From positions 1 to 64,000 of the forward strand of contig NZ_BAOS01000045.1 of NCBI RefSeq assembly GCF_002443295.1: a DNA stretch of 64,000 nucleotides. The letters run 5' to 3'. Shown piece by piece: positions 27,630-38,258 of the stretch. The DNA comes from Candidatus Scalindua japonica. Its GTDB lineage: Bacteria; Planctomycetota; Brocadiia; Brocadiales; Scalinduaceae. The translations under genes and the position numbers were made by a program. The stretch's first letter is position 1, and every line of letters begins with the position of its first letter. Under the pieces are notes generated by a model. That model searched no databases. It was not told the origin of the DNA and was given only the letters and a program-made list of their open reading frames with translations.

Positions 27630-28652
27630 ATGAATCTGGGAAATCCTATTTTTCTACTGGTATTGATTCCTTTTATTGTCTTGATTTTTTTAAGAAGAGA
27701 AGGAAAATATTTAGGCTATTCAAGCACAAGGCATATAGAAGAGACTAAAAGCGTTAAGACTTATGTGAGACGATTGCCAAAAATACTCTGCTTCATTACC
27801 GTATTATTTGCAGCACTTGCATTTGCGAGGCCCCAATCCAGCTATCATGAAGCAGAAGTCACATACCAGGGACGTGAAATAATACTGTCTATAGATACTT
27901 CGTTCAGTATGACCGGTGAGGCTATGGAAAAAGTCAGAGACATTTCAAAAGATTTTATAAGGAAAAGAAGCCATGATATGATAGGGATTACCATGTACGG
28001 AACTGACGCGGTAGTTGTAGTGCTTCCTACCTGGGAAACAGAGTTGCTGGAGAAGTCGTTAGACAGGATCAAACCTCATCATGTTGGTGTGAGGACAGCT
28101 ATCGGAGAGGGACTTTTTACTTCAATTCTTGCACTTATTGAAAGGGACATGGGGCAGGTTTTTGAAATCAAAAAATTGAGAAAAAGTATTAACAGGGATG
28201 AAGGGCTTGGTAAGTATGCTCTGGATTTTGTGAAAATGGTACAGGGAAGAGGCTCGATGAAAAACAAGGTTATAATCCTGTTTACAGACGGCATATATAA
28301 TGTGGGTATAAACCCGACAAGGCCTCTTCGTTTTATTAAGAGGCTCGGGGTAAAAGTACACGTAGTCTCCGTGCCTGCCTCTGCTGAGACAGGTGTAGAG
28401 CATGAACAAGCTGCTGAAAGAACGGCATCGTTAAGGAAGGGTGTTGAATCAACAGGTGGGAAATTGTTTGAAGCGGAGAACTATGAGGAGGTTGAAAGGT
28501 TTTATTCAGAGATTGACAAAATAGAAAAGGAAAAGATAATAATGCAAACTGTTGTAAAGAAGAAAGATCTCTTCCTTGTTCCAACGGCGATAAGTATATG
28601 CTTCCTGTTAGGGATGATAGTAATAGAAAGTATATGGTTGAAGATTCCGTAA
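27630..28652 (+). CDS. BatA-like VWA-domain membrane protein
   Basis: The 340-residue product has an N-terminal helix pair (about residues 5-20 and 58-75), a VWA domain with a complete MIDAS start (ILSIDTSFSMTG) and LFTDGIYNVG, and a C-terminal helix (about 312-332). The VWA domain is therefore held between two membrane anchors, as in BatA/BatB. It probably binds partners through the metal site in cooperation with MoxR. No clear RBS precedes the ATG. Confidence 0.87.
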   Translation: MNLGNPIFLLVLIPFIVLIFLRREGKYLGYSSTRHIEETKSVKTYVRRLPKILCFITVLFAALAFARPQSSYHEAEVTYQGREIILSIDTSFSMTGEAMEKVRDISKDFIRKRSHDMIGITMYGTDAVVVVLPTWETELLEKSLDRIKPHHVGVRTAIGEGLFTSILALIERDMGQVFEIKKLRKSINRDEGLGKYALDFVKMVQGRGSMKNKVIILFTDGIYNVGINPTRPLRFIKRLGVKVHVVSVPASAETGVEHEQAAERTASLRKGVESTGGKLFEAENYEEVERFYSEIDKIEKEKIIMQTVVKKKDLFLVPTAISICFLLGMIVIESIWLKIP

Positions 28653-28884
28653 TAAGACTGACGGTAAGTATGTATAGTCTGTCTCCCAAACGGACTTATA
28701 TATGAGGCCTGTTTGGAAAACGGGGACTACGTATTTTGTTTAGAATGTCATTGATAAATGGTTTGTGCGCAGGTGCGAATTGGTACAACTGGCGAAAAAA
28801 GAAATGGGTCGTAATATTAAAGTTACGATATTCAGCAAGAGAGGCAAATTAAAGGATGTTTGGTGAAATCAGGAAAATATATCA

Positions 28885-29469
28885 ATGAACAGAATCAACA
28901 TTATTAAAATATCACTTCTAGTCATGGCAATAGTATTGATTACCTGTGGGCGGGGCTACTTGAGTCAGTGCAGACTTGCTGAGGATGTGAAAAAAGACGT
29001 AGAAATGGGAAGATATAATAAAGCGCTTGATACTCTGGAAGAGGTAAGAGGGTCGGTATTATACAGACTTTCTAAATATCTTGATAGAGAAGATTCATAT
29101 GTTGCGTACAATACCGGTGTAGTTTTGATGCTGATGGGTGACACTAAAAGTGCGGGGGTAGAGTTCAAGCAGGCTGCCAGAACAGATAACGAAGCAATTA
29201 AAGAAAATGCCATATATAACAGGGCGAATATAATAGCAACAAATATGGATTTTATTACGGCGGCGGAAGAGTATTCAAAGGTGCTCGGGATAGATCCTGA
29301 CGATTTTGAGGCGAAAAAGAACCTTGAAAGAATGCGGCTGGGGCAAAAACAACTCTCAACACTGTTTTCTCAGGTCAAACAGGAGAGAGAGGAGAGGATC
29401 CAGTCTTTGAAGCTCATTCCGTGGGGTAATAAATACAGACATAGTGGAGAACAGAAGATCAGGTGGTGA
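28885..29469 (+). CDS. TPR membrane or lipoprotein of the Bat operon (BatC/E-like)
   Basis: The 194-residue product has an N-terminal hydrophobic segment ending VLITCGRG, which may be a lipobox, followed by about three TPR units (VAYNTGVVLMLMGD, AIYNRANIIATNM, EEYSKVLGIDPDD). It lies between the two VWA genes, matching the BatC or BatE position. A charged C-terminal tail follows. Confidence 0.75.
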   Translation: MNRINIIKISLLVMAIVLITCGRGYLSQCRLAEDVKKDVEMGRYNKALDTLEEVRGSVLYRLSKYLDREDSYVAYNTGVVLMLMGDTKSAGVEFKQAARTDNEAIKENAIYNRANIIATNMDFITAAEEYSKVLGIDPDDFEAKKNLERMRLGQKQLSTLFSQVKQEREERIQSLKLIPWGNKYRHSGEQKIRW

Positions 29470-29580
29470 GGACAGACCTCGCTTTCGAGAGGACTAAATT
29501 TCTGGAATTCTCTAGAACGAGATACATTCTATCATTATTCGACAATAGCACTAATTCACCATAAAATATTACTCTTAAAA

Positions 29581-30591
29581 ATGCTATTCTTTTCACAACA
29601 ACAATATTTAGTTTACATACTCCCTGGCGTGGTGCTTATCTTTCTTGCCTATCTCTATTCCATGGGGAGGAAGAGGAGTTGGTTGAAGAGTTTTGGCGGG
29701 CTAGATATTTTACAGAGATTCAGCAGGATACCGAATACAACCTGCAATATCACCAAAGGTTTAATGATCAGCGCCTCATTTTGCGGTCTGTGTATGGTCC
29801 TGGTTGGGCCGAAGTGGCAGACTACTGAAGAGTATTTTGAGAAGGAGGGTATGGAGATTGTCTTTGTTCTGGATGTGTCACTGAGTATGCTGGCGGAGGA
29901 TGTAAAACCTAACAGACTGCAAAGGGCAAAAATTGAGATGGAAAACTTGATTAAGGGCCTTGAGAATGATTATTTGGGTCTGGTAGTATTTGCAGGACGG
30001 GCATTTTCCATGCTTCCTTATCTGACAACAGATTATGATAGCATTTATTTGAGAATTTTGCGTATGATTAATGAGAACTACGCGCGTTTTGTCCCGTACG
30101 GTACAAATGTTGGAAATGCTCTACTTGTTGCAATTGAGTCGTTCAGCAAGGAGGAGAGAGAGAAGGTAATTATCTTTCTTACTGACGGAGAGGAGCAGTT
30201 GGCAGTTAGAAGCCAGGTGGCGGAAGCGGTAAAGATGCTTATGGAGAGGAAGGATATCTCGGTTTATTTGATAGGAATTGGAGACCTGCAGGAGTATTCT
30301 CCAATCCCTAAAAAGGACAAAAATGGACATACAATTGGTTACGAGCTTGATATAGAGGATAATACGATTATGACAAGGCCTGATCCTGAATTATTACAGG
30401 AAATTGCGGATGTAACCGGTGGTAGATATATCCATGATGCGACTGGAGATGAGCTTAAGGGTATTTTTGAGGGAGTTATAGCGGAACATAGAAAAGTTTT
30501 AGGGGTAAAGACCAGAAATACCGTTAAAGATATTTCGCAATACTTTCTAGGTGGTGTGTTGATTTTTCTCGTATTTTTTTTGTTGTTGTAA
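29581..30591 (+). CDS. BatB-like VWA-domain membrane protein
   Basis: The 336-residue product has N-terminal helices (about residues 7-25 and 57-75), a VWA domain with MIDAS VFVLDVSLSML, the conserved VKPNRLQRAKIEM, IIFLTDGEEQ and GRYIHDATGD, and a C-terminal helix (about 313-335). It is the second VWA protein of the cluster and closes the operon. BatA/BatB pairs commonly form heteromers. Confidence 0.88.
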   Translation: MLFFSQQQYLVYILPGVVLIFLAYLYSMGRKRSWLKSFGGLDILQRFSRIPNTTCNITKGLMISASFCGLCMVLVGPKWQTTEEYFEKEGMEIVFVLDVSLSMLAEDVKPNRLQRAKIEMENLIKGLENDYLGLVVFAGRAFSMLPYLTTDYDSIYLRILRMINENYARFVPYGTNVGNALLVAIESFSKEEREKVIIFLTDGEEQLAVRSQVAEAVKMLMERKDISVYLIGIGDLQEYSPIPKKDKNGHTIGYELDIEDNTIMTRPDPELLQEIADVTGGRYIHDATGDELKGIFEGVIAEHRKVLGVKTRNTVKDISQYFLGGVLIFLVFFLLL

Positions 30592-30940
30592 GGCGAGGTG
30601 TTCTTTACGATAATCGTTTGCCTGTTATAACGCTTTGATGTTTTCTCTTTTATACTCATAATTCTTTACTTTTCTCAGGCCGACTCCTCAGTAGATAAGT
30701 TCAACGAGTTTCTCCTTCCGTGTTTACTGATAATGTTATTAAAATAATCTGGAAATTTTTCATATTCTATGACATATTTGACTATATACAATGGCGCTGG
30801 TATAGTGCGATAAGAGGTTTCCGCTTTTATTTTGAAAATGACAAGTTGGATAGATCAAAATCTGACTGTCAAATAATCCGTCAGGTAAGAATGTTTCCGC
30901 TAAAGTATAGTGTGACTAATTAATTGAGAGGGTGAATAAT
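30592..30940. other. intergenic region
   Basis: About 350 bp with no supported gene. A 67-codon frame at 30720-30923 has no RBS and a skewed aromatic composition. A GAGAGGGTG ribosome-binding site at 30925-30933 belongs to the next gene. Confidence 0.35.
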
Positions 30941-32404
30941 ATGGTTTCAAAAGAGGATATACAAATAAAACCTGGAAAATTGTTTATTAATGGCAAATGG
31001 GTAGATTCTGTTTCAGGTAAAACTTTTGATGTCTTAAATCCCGCAACGGAAGAGGTATTAACATCTGTTGCCGAGGGAGATAAGGCAGATATTGATCTAG
31101 CTGTTTCCGCTGCTCGTAAGGCCTTTGAAAAAGGGCCATGGAAAAAAATGGATGCACGTGAAAGAGGTAAGATTTTGTTAAAAATCATGGAATTGATAGA
31201 AAAGAATAAGGATGAATTGGCCCTGCTTGAAACTATGGACAATGGTAAGCCAATCAGTGAAACAACGAATGCTGATCTCCCACTTGTGATTGACTGTTTG
31301 TTGTATTATGCGGGATGGGCTGACAAAATCCATGGTGAGACAATTCCGGTGAGAGGAGAGTACTTTAATTATACCACGAGAGAACCTGTTGGTGTTGTGG
31401 GACAGATAGTACCATGGAACTTCCCCCTTCTAATGGCTGCCTGGAAGATAGCGCCCGCTCTGGCCTGTGGCAACACAGTGGTTTTTAAGCCTGCTGAACA
31501 GACGCCATTAACTGTATTGAGGCTAGGTGAGATTTGCCAGGAGGCAGGATTGCCGGATGGAGTTCTGAATATTGTGCCAGGTTATGGTCCTACGGCAGGA
31601 GCGGCCCTTGCTGAGCATATGGATGTTGATAAGATTGCTTTTACTGGTGAAAATGCTACTGGACAAATCATAATGCGGGCTGCATCAAAGAATTTGAAAC
31701 GAATTTCACTGGAGTTAGGTGGAAAGTCTCCAAATATTGTATTTGCAGATTCCGATATTGATAGTGCCGTTGCCGGCGCTATGACCGGTATATTCTTTAA
31801 TCAGGGTGAAGTTTGTTGTGCCGGTTCCCGATTGTTTATCGAAAAGAGTATTCATGATGAATTTGTAGAAAAGTTATCAGATAAAACTGCTGGTATGCGT
31901 GTTGGTGACCCGGTAGATGCCGACACTCAGATGGGCGCGCAGGTTTCTAAAGAACAGTTTGATAAGATATTAGGTTATATCGATGCTGGAAAACAGGAGG
32001 GAGCAAAACTGGTAACAGGCGGTGAACGATGTGGTGAAAGAGGGTATTTTATTAAGCCTACTATCTTTGACGCGGTTGATAACAATATGAAGATAGCGAG
32101 AGAAGAAATTTTCGGACCAGTTGTTTCGACAATCAGTTTTGATGATATTGATGAAATGGTAAGGCAGAGTAATCTATCGATATTCGGCCTGGCTGCTGCT
32201 GTCTGGACAAAGGATATAAAAAAGGCACACAGGCTCGCCAGAGATTTGAAGGCTGGTACAATATGGATCAATACTTATAATGCTTTTGATGCTGCATCGC
32301 CTTTTGGTGGCTTTAAACAGAGTGGTTTTGGTAGAGAGCTGGGTGTTCATGCTTTAGAGTTGTATACACAGGTAAAAAGTGTGTGGATAAACCTTGGCAG
32401 CTAA
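30941..32404 (+). CDS. NAD(P)-dependent aldehyde dehydrogenase
   Basis: The 487-residue ALDH-superfamily enzyme has the coenzyme loop [17 protein letters not shown], the general-base Glu in [11 protein letters not shown], the catalytic Cys in [11 protein letters not shown] (second Cys), and the C-terminal [18 protein letters not shown]. Sequence features resemble betaine/phenylacetaldehyde-type class 1/2 ALDHs. The substrate is unknown. I use the ATG at 30941 with GAGAGGGTG upstream rather than the in-frame GTG at 30932. The gene is monocistronic. Confidence 0.92.
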   Translation: MVSKEDIQIKPGKLFINGKWVDSVSGKTFDVLNPATEEVLTSVAEGDKADIDLAVSAARKAFEKGPWKKMDARERGKILLKIMELIEKNKDELALLETMDNGKPISETTNADLPLVIDCLLYYAGWADKIHGETIPVRGEYFNYTTREPVGVVGQIVPWNFPLLMAAWKIAPALACGNTVVFKPAEQTPLTVLRLGEICQEAGLPDGVLNIVPGYGPTAGAALAEHMDVDKIAFTGENATGQIIMRAASKNLKRISLELGGKSPNIVFADSDIDSAVAGAMTGIFFNQGEVCCAGSRLFIEKSIHDEFVEKLSDKTAGMRVGDPVDADTQMGAQVSKEQFDKILGYIDAGKQEGAKLVTGGERCGERGYFIKPTIFDAVDNNMKIAREEIFGPVVSTISFDDIDEMVRQSNLSIFGLAAAVWTKDIKKAHRLARDLKAGTIWINTYNAFDAASPFGGFKQSGFGRELGVHALELYTQVKSVWINLGS

Positions 32405-32857
32405 ACGTTTGTTAAATAACTTAGTAACATGAAGTTTGATTATAGGTATTGGTTTAGAATGAGATATGCTTTTTGGTTATATTCAGAACCCTAGCTGCGC
32501 TGCATGGGTATTTTCAAGGTTAGCCGAGGGCTTTAAACCAACTTTTTAATCAATATGGTTTTGTTTGATAGAGATGGAAAAGCTTTAATTTGTGGTACTT
32601 ACAATACTGGTAACAGCAATTTCTGTAAAAATTTATATTGAGTTTTTTTTCTAATTTGATATAAGAGTTGTTTCACAGGTCTTTTATAATATGCAGATTT
32701 TTTATTTAGAGACCGGACAAATACATCCCACACTGAAAAACTACAACGTATTGGTTTATAGCTATACGTAGGCCATGATTTGTAGTAAGTCATTTCTTTT
32801 TCTAGTATTAGACTAAGACAATCAGGATAAAAAGCACAAATTAAGATAGTGGTAACA
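32405..32857. other. intergenic region
   Basis: About 450 bp without a supported gene. A minus-strand 91-codon frame (32599-32874) overlaps the next gene's start and lacks protein-like features. Confidence 0.35.
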
Positions 32858-34390
32858 ATGAAAACAAAACGCATAGTTCAGATATTGGTTATTTTTTTAT
32901 TTTTTGTTCTTCCAAAAAACATTCTTTTTAGTGCTGATGGCCATAGTTATTATTATAATCTTGGCATTTCTCATTACGAGAAAGGTAATATAGATGATGC
33001 TATTTTAGCATGGGAAAAAGCTGTCTTAGTTAATCCGGCATTTGTAGAAGCATACTATAACCTTGGGAATGTCTACGAGGAAAAAGGGTTGTTGATGAAA
33101 GCTATCTCTTCCTGGGAAAAGGTTTTAGAACTTACTCCTTCTGATATTGATGTCTATTTTAATATTGGGGTAGCATATACTAGACAGGGTATGTACACTG
33201 AGGCGAAAGATGTATTCAAATATGGAGTAAAAGTTGACCCTGATGATCCGGAAATTCACTATTTACTTGGTATTGTATTTATGAATATCGGTGAATTGGA
33301 TAATGCAATCAAAGAATTAAAAAATACTTTGATATTACGTCGTGACCATGCAGGGGCCTGCTATATTCTGGGAAATGCTTATTATGACAAGAATATGTTG
33401 GATGCCGCACTTGCATCGTATAGAGATGCGATTAAGATAAACAATAAATATTCTGATGCTTACAATAATATAGGTTCAATTTTATTTGATAAGGGTCTGT
33501 TTGATGATGCTATAACTGCATGGAAAAATGCAATTGAGATTGATCCTGACTTTATAGATGCTTATTTTAACCTTGGGAACGCTTATGATAAAAAGGGGAT
33601 GTTTTACGAGTCGGTTTCTGTCTGGAGAAAGGCTCTTGAAATAAATCCGGACATGTTGGACACTCGCTATAATCTCGGTATTGTTTACTCTGAAAATAAG
33701 ATGTATAGAGAAGCAATCAGCGAATTCAAGCAAATTTTAACATCAAACCCTGATGATATAGATACCCTTGTTAGTTTAGGTCTTGCTTACAAAAACTGGG
33801 GGCTGATTAATAAGGCAATTTATAAGTATAAAAAAGTTCTTGGCATTCAACCTGATAACGTTTCTGCTCTAAATAATCTTGGGCTTATTCACATTCAGAA
33901 GGGGCAATATGATAAGGCTATTTCACTATTTTGGAAGTTAAGACGGATTAATCCGGATTATCTGGAAGGGCTATATAACCTTGGATTGGCATTTTACTTT
34001 AAGGATGATCTTGATAAGGCGATTTATACATGGGAGGAGTTGGCAAGTATTGATCCTGCTTATGGGAATATACATAATGATTTGTCTGTATCTTATAAAA
34101 AGAAAGGTTCGTTCCGTGACTCAATAGCTGAACATGAAAAAGCGCTTGAAGAGCTAGGTAAACGTGATAAGGGTTTTTCAATTGTGCTTCCTGCTTGTGC
34201 AAAGGAGAAAAATATGCTAGTAGTGAATAGGAGAAAGTTGTTGCCAGCGGTAACAATTGGCTTGACTCAGGAAGAAGCGGTAAGGCTTGCAAAGGTACTT
34301 GGAGAGAGTAATGTGGAAATTGGTTTTTGTCTGGAACTTCTTGCTGATATCGATTTTGTGATGCTGGAAGATAAAATTGCAAATAAATAA
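32858..34390 (+). CDS. exported TPR-repeat protein
   Basis: The 510-residue product has a signal peptide (about residues 1-24, LVIFLFFVLPKNILFSADG) and about 12 TPRs (for example NPAFVEAYYNLGNVYEEKG). The C-terminal segment (about 425-510) is not TPR and contains an SLTQEEAVRLAK-like helix (GLTQEEAVRLAKVLGES). Its stop overlaps the start of the LOG-like gene by one base, so it heads an operon with the LOG-like gene and accB. The start is ATG 32858; a GTG lies three codons upstream. A periplasmic or intracytoplasmic-compartment scaffold role is inferred. Confidence 0.8.
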   Translation: MKTKRIVQILVIFLFFVLPKNILFSADGHSYYYNLGISHYEKGNIDDAILAWEKAVLVNPAFVEAYYNLGNVYEEKGLLMKAISSWEKVLELTPSDIDVYFNIGVAYTRQGMYTEAKDVFKYGVKVDPDDPEIHYLLGIVFMNIGELDNAIKELKNTLILRRDHAGACYILGNAYYDKNMLDAALASYRDAIKINNKYSDAYNNIGSILFDKGLFDDAITAWKNAIEIDPDFIDAYFNLGNAYDKKGMFYESVSVWRKALEINPDMLDTRYNLGIVYSENKMYREAISEFKQILTSNPDDIDTLVSLGLAYKNWGLINKAIYKYKKVLGIQPDNVSALNNLGLIHIQKGQYDKAISLFWKLRRINPDYLEGLYNLGLAFYFKDDLDKAIYTWEELASIDPAYGNIHNDLSVSYKKKGSFRDSIAEHEKALEELGKRDKGFSIVLPACAKEKNMLVVNRRKLLPAVTIGLTQEEAVRLAKVLGESNVEIGFCLELLADIDFVMLEDKIANK

Positions 34391-34917
34391 TGTCAAAAAA
34401 AATTTGTATATCCGTGATAGGAAGTGGTAGTGGTGATGATTTGTTAAGTCCTCAAATTTCTAAAATTGCGAACGAAGTGGGACGGGAGATAGCAAGTCGA
34501 GGTGCGGTTCTGATATGTGGCGGTCTGGGTGGAGTGATGGCTGAAGCGGCTAAAGGTGCTAAAGAAATAGGTGGCCTTACGATTGGGATTTTGCCGGATG
34601 AAGATCCTGGCAGTGCAAATCCTTTTATCGATATTGCGTTACCGACAGGTTTGGGTTTTGCGAGGAATGTTCTGGTTGCATATTCCGGGGATGCTATAAT
34701 TGCGGTAAGTGGCAGATTAGGCACTCTTACCGAGATCAGTTATGCTCTTATAAAAAAGAAACCTGTAATTGGGATTCAGACTTGGAATTTAGAACAGTTA
34801 TCTGGTAGAATGTCTGCCTTCGAAGAACTGGTTTATAGGGACAGTGTTATAAGGTGTGAAAATGCGAAGGAAGCAGTGGATAGGGCCTTTGCTATCATAG
34901 AAAATAAAGAGAATTGA
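34390..34917 (+). CDS. LOG-like/TIGR00725 SLOG-domain protein
   Basis: The 175-residue Rossmann-like protein has GSGSGDD near the N-terminus, then ILCGG-type LICGGLGGVMAEAAKGAKE and the conserved SGRLGTLTEISYAL. These are the nucleotide-binding motifs of the lysine-decarboxylase-like (LOG/SLOG) superfamily, TIGR00725 branch. Relatives include cytokinin-activating phosphoribohydrolases and molybdenum-cofactor-carrier-like proteins. The specific reaction is unknown. It is coupled to the TPR gene upstream and is 3 bp from accB. Confidence 0.8.
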   Translation: MSKKICISVIGSGSGDDLLSPQISKIANEVGREIASRGAVLICGGLGGVMAEAAKGAKEIGGLTIGILPDEDPGSANPFIDIALPTGLGFARNVLVAYSGDAIIAVSGRLGTLTEISYALIKKKPVIGIQTWNLEQLSGRMSAFEELVYRDSVIRCENAKEAVDRAFAIIENKEN

Positions 34918-34920
34918 TAA

Positions 34921-35376
34921 ATGGAACTAATTGAAAAAGTAAAAAAATTAATTTCGTTGATGAATGAAAATGGTCTTGCTGAAATGGAGGTTGAGGAAGA
35001 GGCAACCAAGATACGTTTAAAAAGGAACAGCATGGATTCTATACAAACGAGTATTCAATTGCCTGATGTTAAATCTTCATTGCAGGAAGGTGCAACTAAA
35101 TATCTAACATCACAGGATGAATCAAATACTTCTGAGGTCGTAGCTCCAATGGTTGGAACATTTTACACTAGTGCTCCTGGTGCCGGACCTTATGTAGATA
35201 TTGGAGATGAAGTTGGAGAAGAGACCGTTGTTTGTATCGTTGAGGCGATGAAGATCATGAACGAAGTTAAAGCAGAGACAAAAGGAAAAATTGTTGAGAT
35301 CCTGGTGGAAAATGGCACTGCTGTTGAATATGGACAGCCTCTTTTTAGTGTTGAGCCATCTGGAGAAGAAAACTAG
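34921..35376 (+). CDS. accB: biotin carboxyl carrier protein of acetyl-CoA carboxylase
   Basis: The 151-residue BCCP has an N-terminal helical domain, an acidic linker and a C-terminal biotinyl domain (about residues 75-150). The domain has APMVGTFYTSAPGAGPYV and the biotinylation site VEAMKIMNEV. It carries carboxybiotin between AccC and AccDA in the first step of fatty acid synthesis; anammox ladderane lipids start from this pathway. It is 3 bp after the LOG-like gene and about 330 bp before accC. Confidence 0.96.
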   Translation: MELIEKVKKLISLMNENGLAEMEVEEEATKIRLKRNSMDSIQTSIQLPDVKSSLQEGATKYLTSQDESNTSEVVAPMVGTFYTSAPGAGPYVDIGDEVGEETVVCIVEAMKIMNEVKAETKGKIVEILVENGTAVEYGQPLFSVEPSGEEN

Positions 35377-35702
35377 TTGTACTTAGGGCAATCTTTTTTA
35401 ACTGTATAAAATGACAAGAGATTGACTTGGCGGGTGAAGGATTGTGTTGTATGACTCCGGCTTACTTTACCGTTTGTGTTGTCTTGCGATTTCTTGAGTG
35501 CGGTCAAACCTCTGAGTTTGCCTTGCATCGTAATGTGCGATAGTAACAATAATAATATTTTTATGGGTCGCGCTGGTATAATCAAGTGCGAGTTTTTCTC
35601 ATAATTTGGCTTTGCGTTGATAAAAAAATTAACCAAAATAAAATTATAGATTTTATATTCTACTATGAAGAAGGTGGAAATCAGGAGGGTTTTGCATAGC
35701 TT
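35377..35702. other. unusual gap between accB and accC
   Basis: The 326 bp separates two genes that are normally adjacent. I see no coding frame, terminator with U-tract, or RNA fold that I can name. RBS CAGGAGG at about 35682 serves accC. Confidence 0.35.
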
Positions 35703-37049
35703 ATGTTTTCCAGGATATTGGTCGCAAATAGGGGTGAAATAGCTTTACGGATAATAAGAACCTGTAAAGAACTTGGTATTGAAACGGTTGCCGTTTACTC
35801 AAAGGCTGATAAAGATGCCTTGTATCTGCAATCTGCGGATGCGCATGTTTGTATCGGTCCTGGGGAATCTGCAGAAAGTTATTTAAATATTCCAAGTATT
35901 ATAAGTGCTGCAGAGATCACGGATATAGAGGCTATACATCCGGGATACGGCTTTTTGGCTGAAAATAGTCACTTTGCTGAAGTTTGTGAATCGTCTAATA
36001 TTGTATTTATTGGACCGAATTCAGGGGTAATGAATAAAATGGGTGATAAAACCCTTGCAAGGAATATAGCAATTGAGAATAAGATACCTGTAATTCCAGG
36101 TAGTGACTCTACTATAAACGACCAGCAGCAGGCTCTGGAGGTAGCACACAAAATTGGCTATCCTGTTTTGATAAAAGCTTCATTCGGTGGCGGTGGCCGA
36201 GGTATGAGGGTTGCTCATAATGATATCAGTCTGGTCAATGCTCTTGCGGTTGCACAGCGTGAAGCTAAAGTGGCTTTTAACGACTCTTCTATTTATATTG
36301 AGAAATACATAGAGCCTTCGCGGCATATTGAAGTCCAGATAGTTGCTGATAAATATGGTAATGTAGTGCATCTGGGAGAGAGGGATTGCTCAATTCAAAG
36401 AAGGCATCAGAAGTTAGTGGAGCAGGCTCCATCGCCAAATTTAGCAGATCAATTGCGTGAAGATATATGTAAATCTGCCATAAAGCTTGCAAAAGCAGTT
36501 AGTTATACAAATGTTGGGACAGTGGAATTCCTGGTTGACTCGGAGGGAAAATTTTATTTCATTGAAATGAACACCAGGCTTCAAGTTGAACATCCAGTGA
36601 CGGAAATGATTACTGGGATCGATTTGGTTAAAGAGCAAATCAGGATTGCCTATGGCGAGAGATTAAACTTGCGGCAGAAGAAGATAAAAAGCGAAGGGGT
36701 TGCAATAGAGTGCAGGATAAATGCGGAAGACCCTGATAATGGGTTTAGGCCATATGCCGGTAAAATTACAATGTGCAGTGTCCCTGGGGGTAAGGGTGTC
36801 AGGGTTGACTCACACGTTTATGCCGGATACGAGGTGCCACCGTATTATGATTCATTATTAGGCAAATTGATAGTTCATCAAAAAGAAAGGGAAGAGGCTA
36901 TTGCCTGTATGAAGAGGGCGTTAAGTGAATACAGGATTGAAGGAATTAAGACGACGATACCTCTTCACTTAAAGGTTATTTCAGATTCAAGGTTTGCAAC
37001 TGGCGATGTTGATACACATTTTGTTGAAAATCTCATAGATGAGAAATAG
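35703..37049 (+). CDS. accC: biotin carboxylase subunit of acetyl-CoA carboxylase
   Basis: The 448-residue ATP-grasp biotin carboxylase has an N-terminal [16 protein letters not shown], the Gly-rich ATP loop [13 protein letters not shown], the catalytic [14 protein letters not shown] and the C-terminal domain with [11 protein letters not shown]. It carboxylates the biotin of AccB using bicarbonate and ATP. Its length matches standalone bacterial AccC. accD and accA are not in this window. Confidence 0.97.
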   Translation: MFSRILVANRGEIALRIIRTCKELGIETVAVYSKADKDALYLQSADAHVCIGPGESAESYLNIPSIISAAEITDIEAIHPGYGFLAENSHFAEVCESSNIVFIGPNSGVMNKMGDKTLARNIAIENKIPVIPGSDSTINDQQQALEVAHKIGYPVLIKASFGGGGRGMRVAHNDISLVNALAVAQREAKVAFNDSSIYIEKYIEPSRHIEVQIVADKYGNVVHLGERDCSIQRRHQKLVEQAPSPNLADQLREDICKSAIKLAKAVSYTNVGTVEFLVDSEGKFYFIEMNTRLQVEHPVTEMITGIDLVKEQIRIAYGERLNLRQKKIKSEGVAIECRINAEDPDNGFRPYAGKITMCSVPGGKGVRVDSHVYAGYEVPPYYDSLLGKLIVHQKEREEAIACMKRALSEYRIEGIKTTIPLHLKVISDSRFATGDVDTHFVENLIDEK

Positions 37050-37069
37050 GAATTTGGAAAATACTTGCT

Positions 37070-37102
37070 AAACCTGTTCAAAGAAGATTAATGAATAGGT
37101 TT
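37070..37102 (+). terminator. hairpin after accC
   Basis: Arms AAACCTGTTC and GAATAGGTTT pair over 10 bp (one G-U) around a 13-nt loop, 20 bp after the accC stop. There is no U-run, so termination is only suggested. Confidence 0.4.
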
Positions 37103-37278
37103 GGTGTCTAATTAATACATGGATTTAGCAATGATTTATTAGTGTTTTAAACACTGTAGGACTAAAAAAAGATTGTTATTTATAGCGTCTTGAGTGTGTC
37201 ATTATCTATCGATAAAAAGTATTTATAAAATTTGCTTTTTGACTGGGTTCTTTATAAAATGTATCTAATAGTTTTTTC

Positions 37279-37307
37279 TTGACACACTAAAATGGTCTTG
37301 ATAAAAT
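37279..37307 (+). promoter_or_regulatory. sigma-70-like promoter of the tetraheme cytochrome gene
   Basis: TTGACA, 17 bp, TAAAAT, giving a leader of roughly 100 nt before the cytochrome start at 37415 (RBS AAGGGGG). Confidence 0.65.
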
Positions 37308-37414
37308 TCCACACTTCTTGCCTTTATGTGTTATGTGGTTTTAAGTGTTAATTGTCATGGCAAGAGTATTAATTATTACAGCATAATTTAAGATATTGAG
37401 AAGGGGGTTACAAT

Positions 37415-38161
37415 ATGTTTGGCCGAAATTTAAGTAGATTTTTTCTGATGTCCGCAGCTATTACATTGTCACTTGTGATCGTTTGTAGTGGCCAGGGCTT
37501 TGCAGGAAAAAAACAGAAGTGGAAGTTCATGAGTAACTCAGGTTGCAAGTGCCATATGTCTAAAGGTTGCTTTGAAGGTGAAGAGTATAAGAAGATGAAA
37601 AATCAGCATTACAACACCTTCCAAAGGTTGGAAACTGACGAAGATAAGAGTAATCCTGAGTGTCTGAAATGTCACGCTACCGGGTTGGGAATGAAGATTA
37701 AGAAAGGCAAGTCAAAGCAGGGTAGTAAGGATTTTATTGAAAATGTTGGTTGCGAAGCGTGTCACGGCCCTGGTGAAGGTTACATTAAAGTAAAGAAAAA
37801 TTACATGAACAAGGGTAAGGATGCCTTCAAGGATCTGTTGAAAAATGATCCTATGGCTGCCAGGAAGGCTCAATATGATGCAGGGATGATTGTTGCGGGA
37901 ATCAACACTAAAACAATACAAGAACAATGCCTGCAGTGCCACTGGGATACTCCTGATGCTAAAAATAAATGTCCTAAGTGCGAAGGTAAGAAAAATAGTG
38001 AAGGTCAGGATAGGTTGTTCACTAAAAATTACATTAAACGGGATGATCACAGAGACCATGACGCTATAGATGACGTTGCGCCTAAAGCGGATAAAAAGAA
38101 GTGGAAGGGTTATTTGGAACAGGATCCATGGTTTAAGACAAAGCCACCTAATGCTAAATAA
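37415..38161 (+). CDS. tetraheme cytochrome c554-like electron carrier with contracted CKCH motif
   Basis: The 248-residue exported protein has a signal peptide (about residues 1-30, ending GQGFAG). Three canonical heme c motifs are CLKCH, CEACH and CLQCH. The first site, where c554-like cytochromes have CXXCH, is a contracted CKCH (Cys44, Cys46, His47). A late CPKCE is not a heme motif. This matches the Kuenenia hydrazine synthase cluster tetraheme protein (kuste2854/KsTH), for which a functional CKCH heme site and electron exchange with hydrazine synthase were reported. The rest is Lys-rich and very basic. It is the first gene of the anammox locus, with its own promoter. Confidence 0.88.
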   Translation: MFGRNLSRFFLMSAAITLSLVIVCSGQGFAGKKQKWKFMSNSGCKCHMSKGCFEGEEYKKMKNQHYNTFQRLETDEDKSNPECLKCHATGLGMKIKKGKSKQGSKDFIENVGCEACHGPGEGYIKVKKNYMNKGKDAFKDLLKNDPMAARKAQYDAGMIVAGINTKTIQEQCLQCHWDTPDAKNKCPKCEGKKNSEGQDRLFTKNYIKRDDHRDHDAIDDVAPKADKKKWKGYLEQDPWFKTKPPNAK

Positions 38162-38258
38162 TTATTGTCTCGTGTTTTGCTTTTGTAAATGGTTTGTAAA
38201 TTAAAGCTTCACATTCGTAGCTTTTTTATAAATAGCGACATTAACAAGTGTTTTTCTG

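Noticed and set aside
30720-30923. 67-codon open frame between the BatB-like gene and the aldehyde dehydrogenase
   Set aside because: No start signal and no conserved features.
32599-32874. 91-codon minus-strand frame
   Set aside because: Overlaps the start of a clear TPR gene and has a low-complexity aromatic/basic composition.
37976-37992. CPKCE in the tetraheme cytochrome as a fifth heme site
   Set aside because: The axial His is replaced by Glu, so it is not a standard heme-binding motif.
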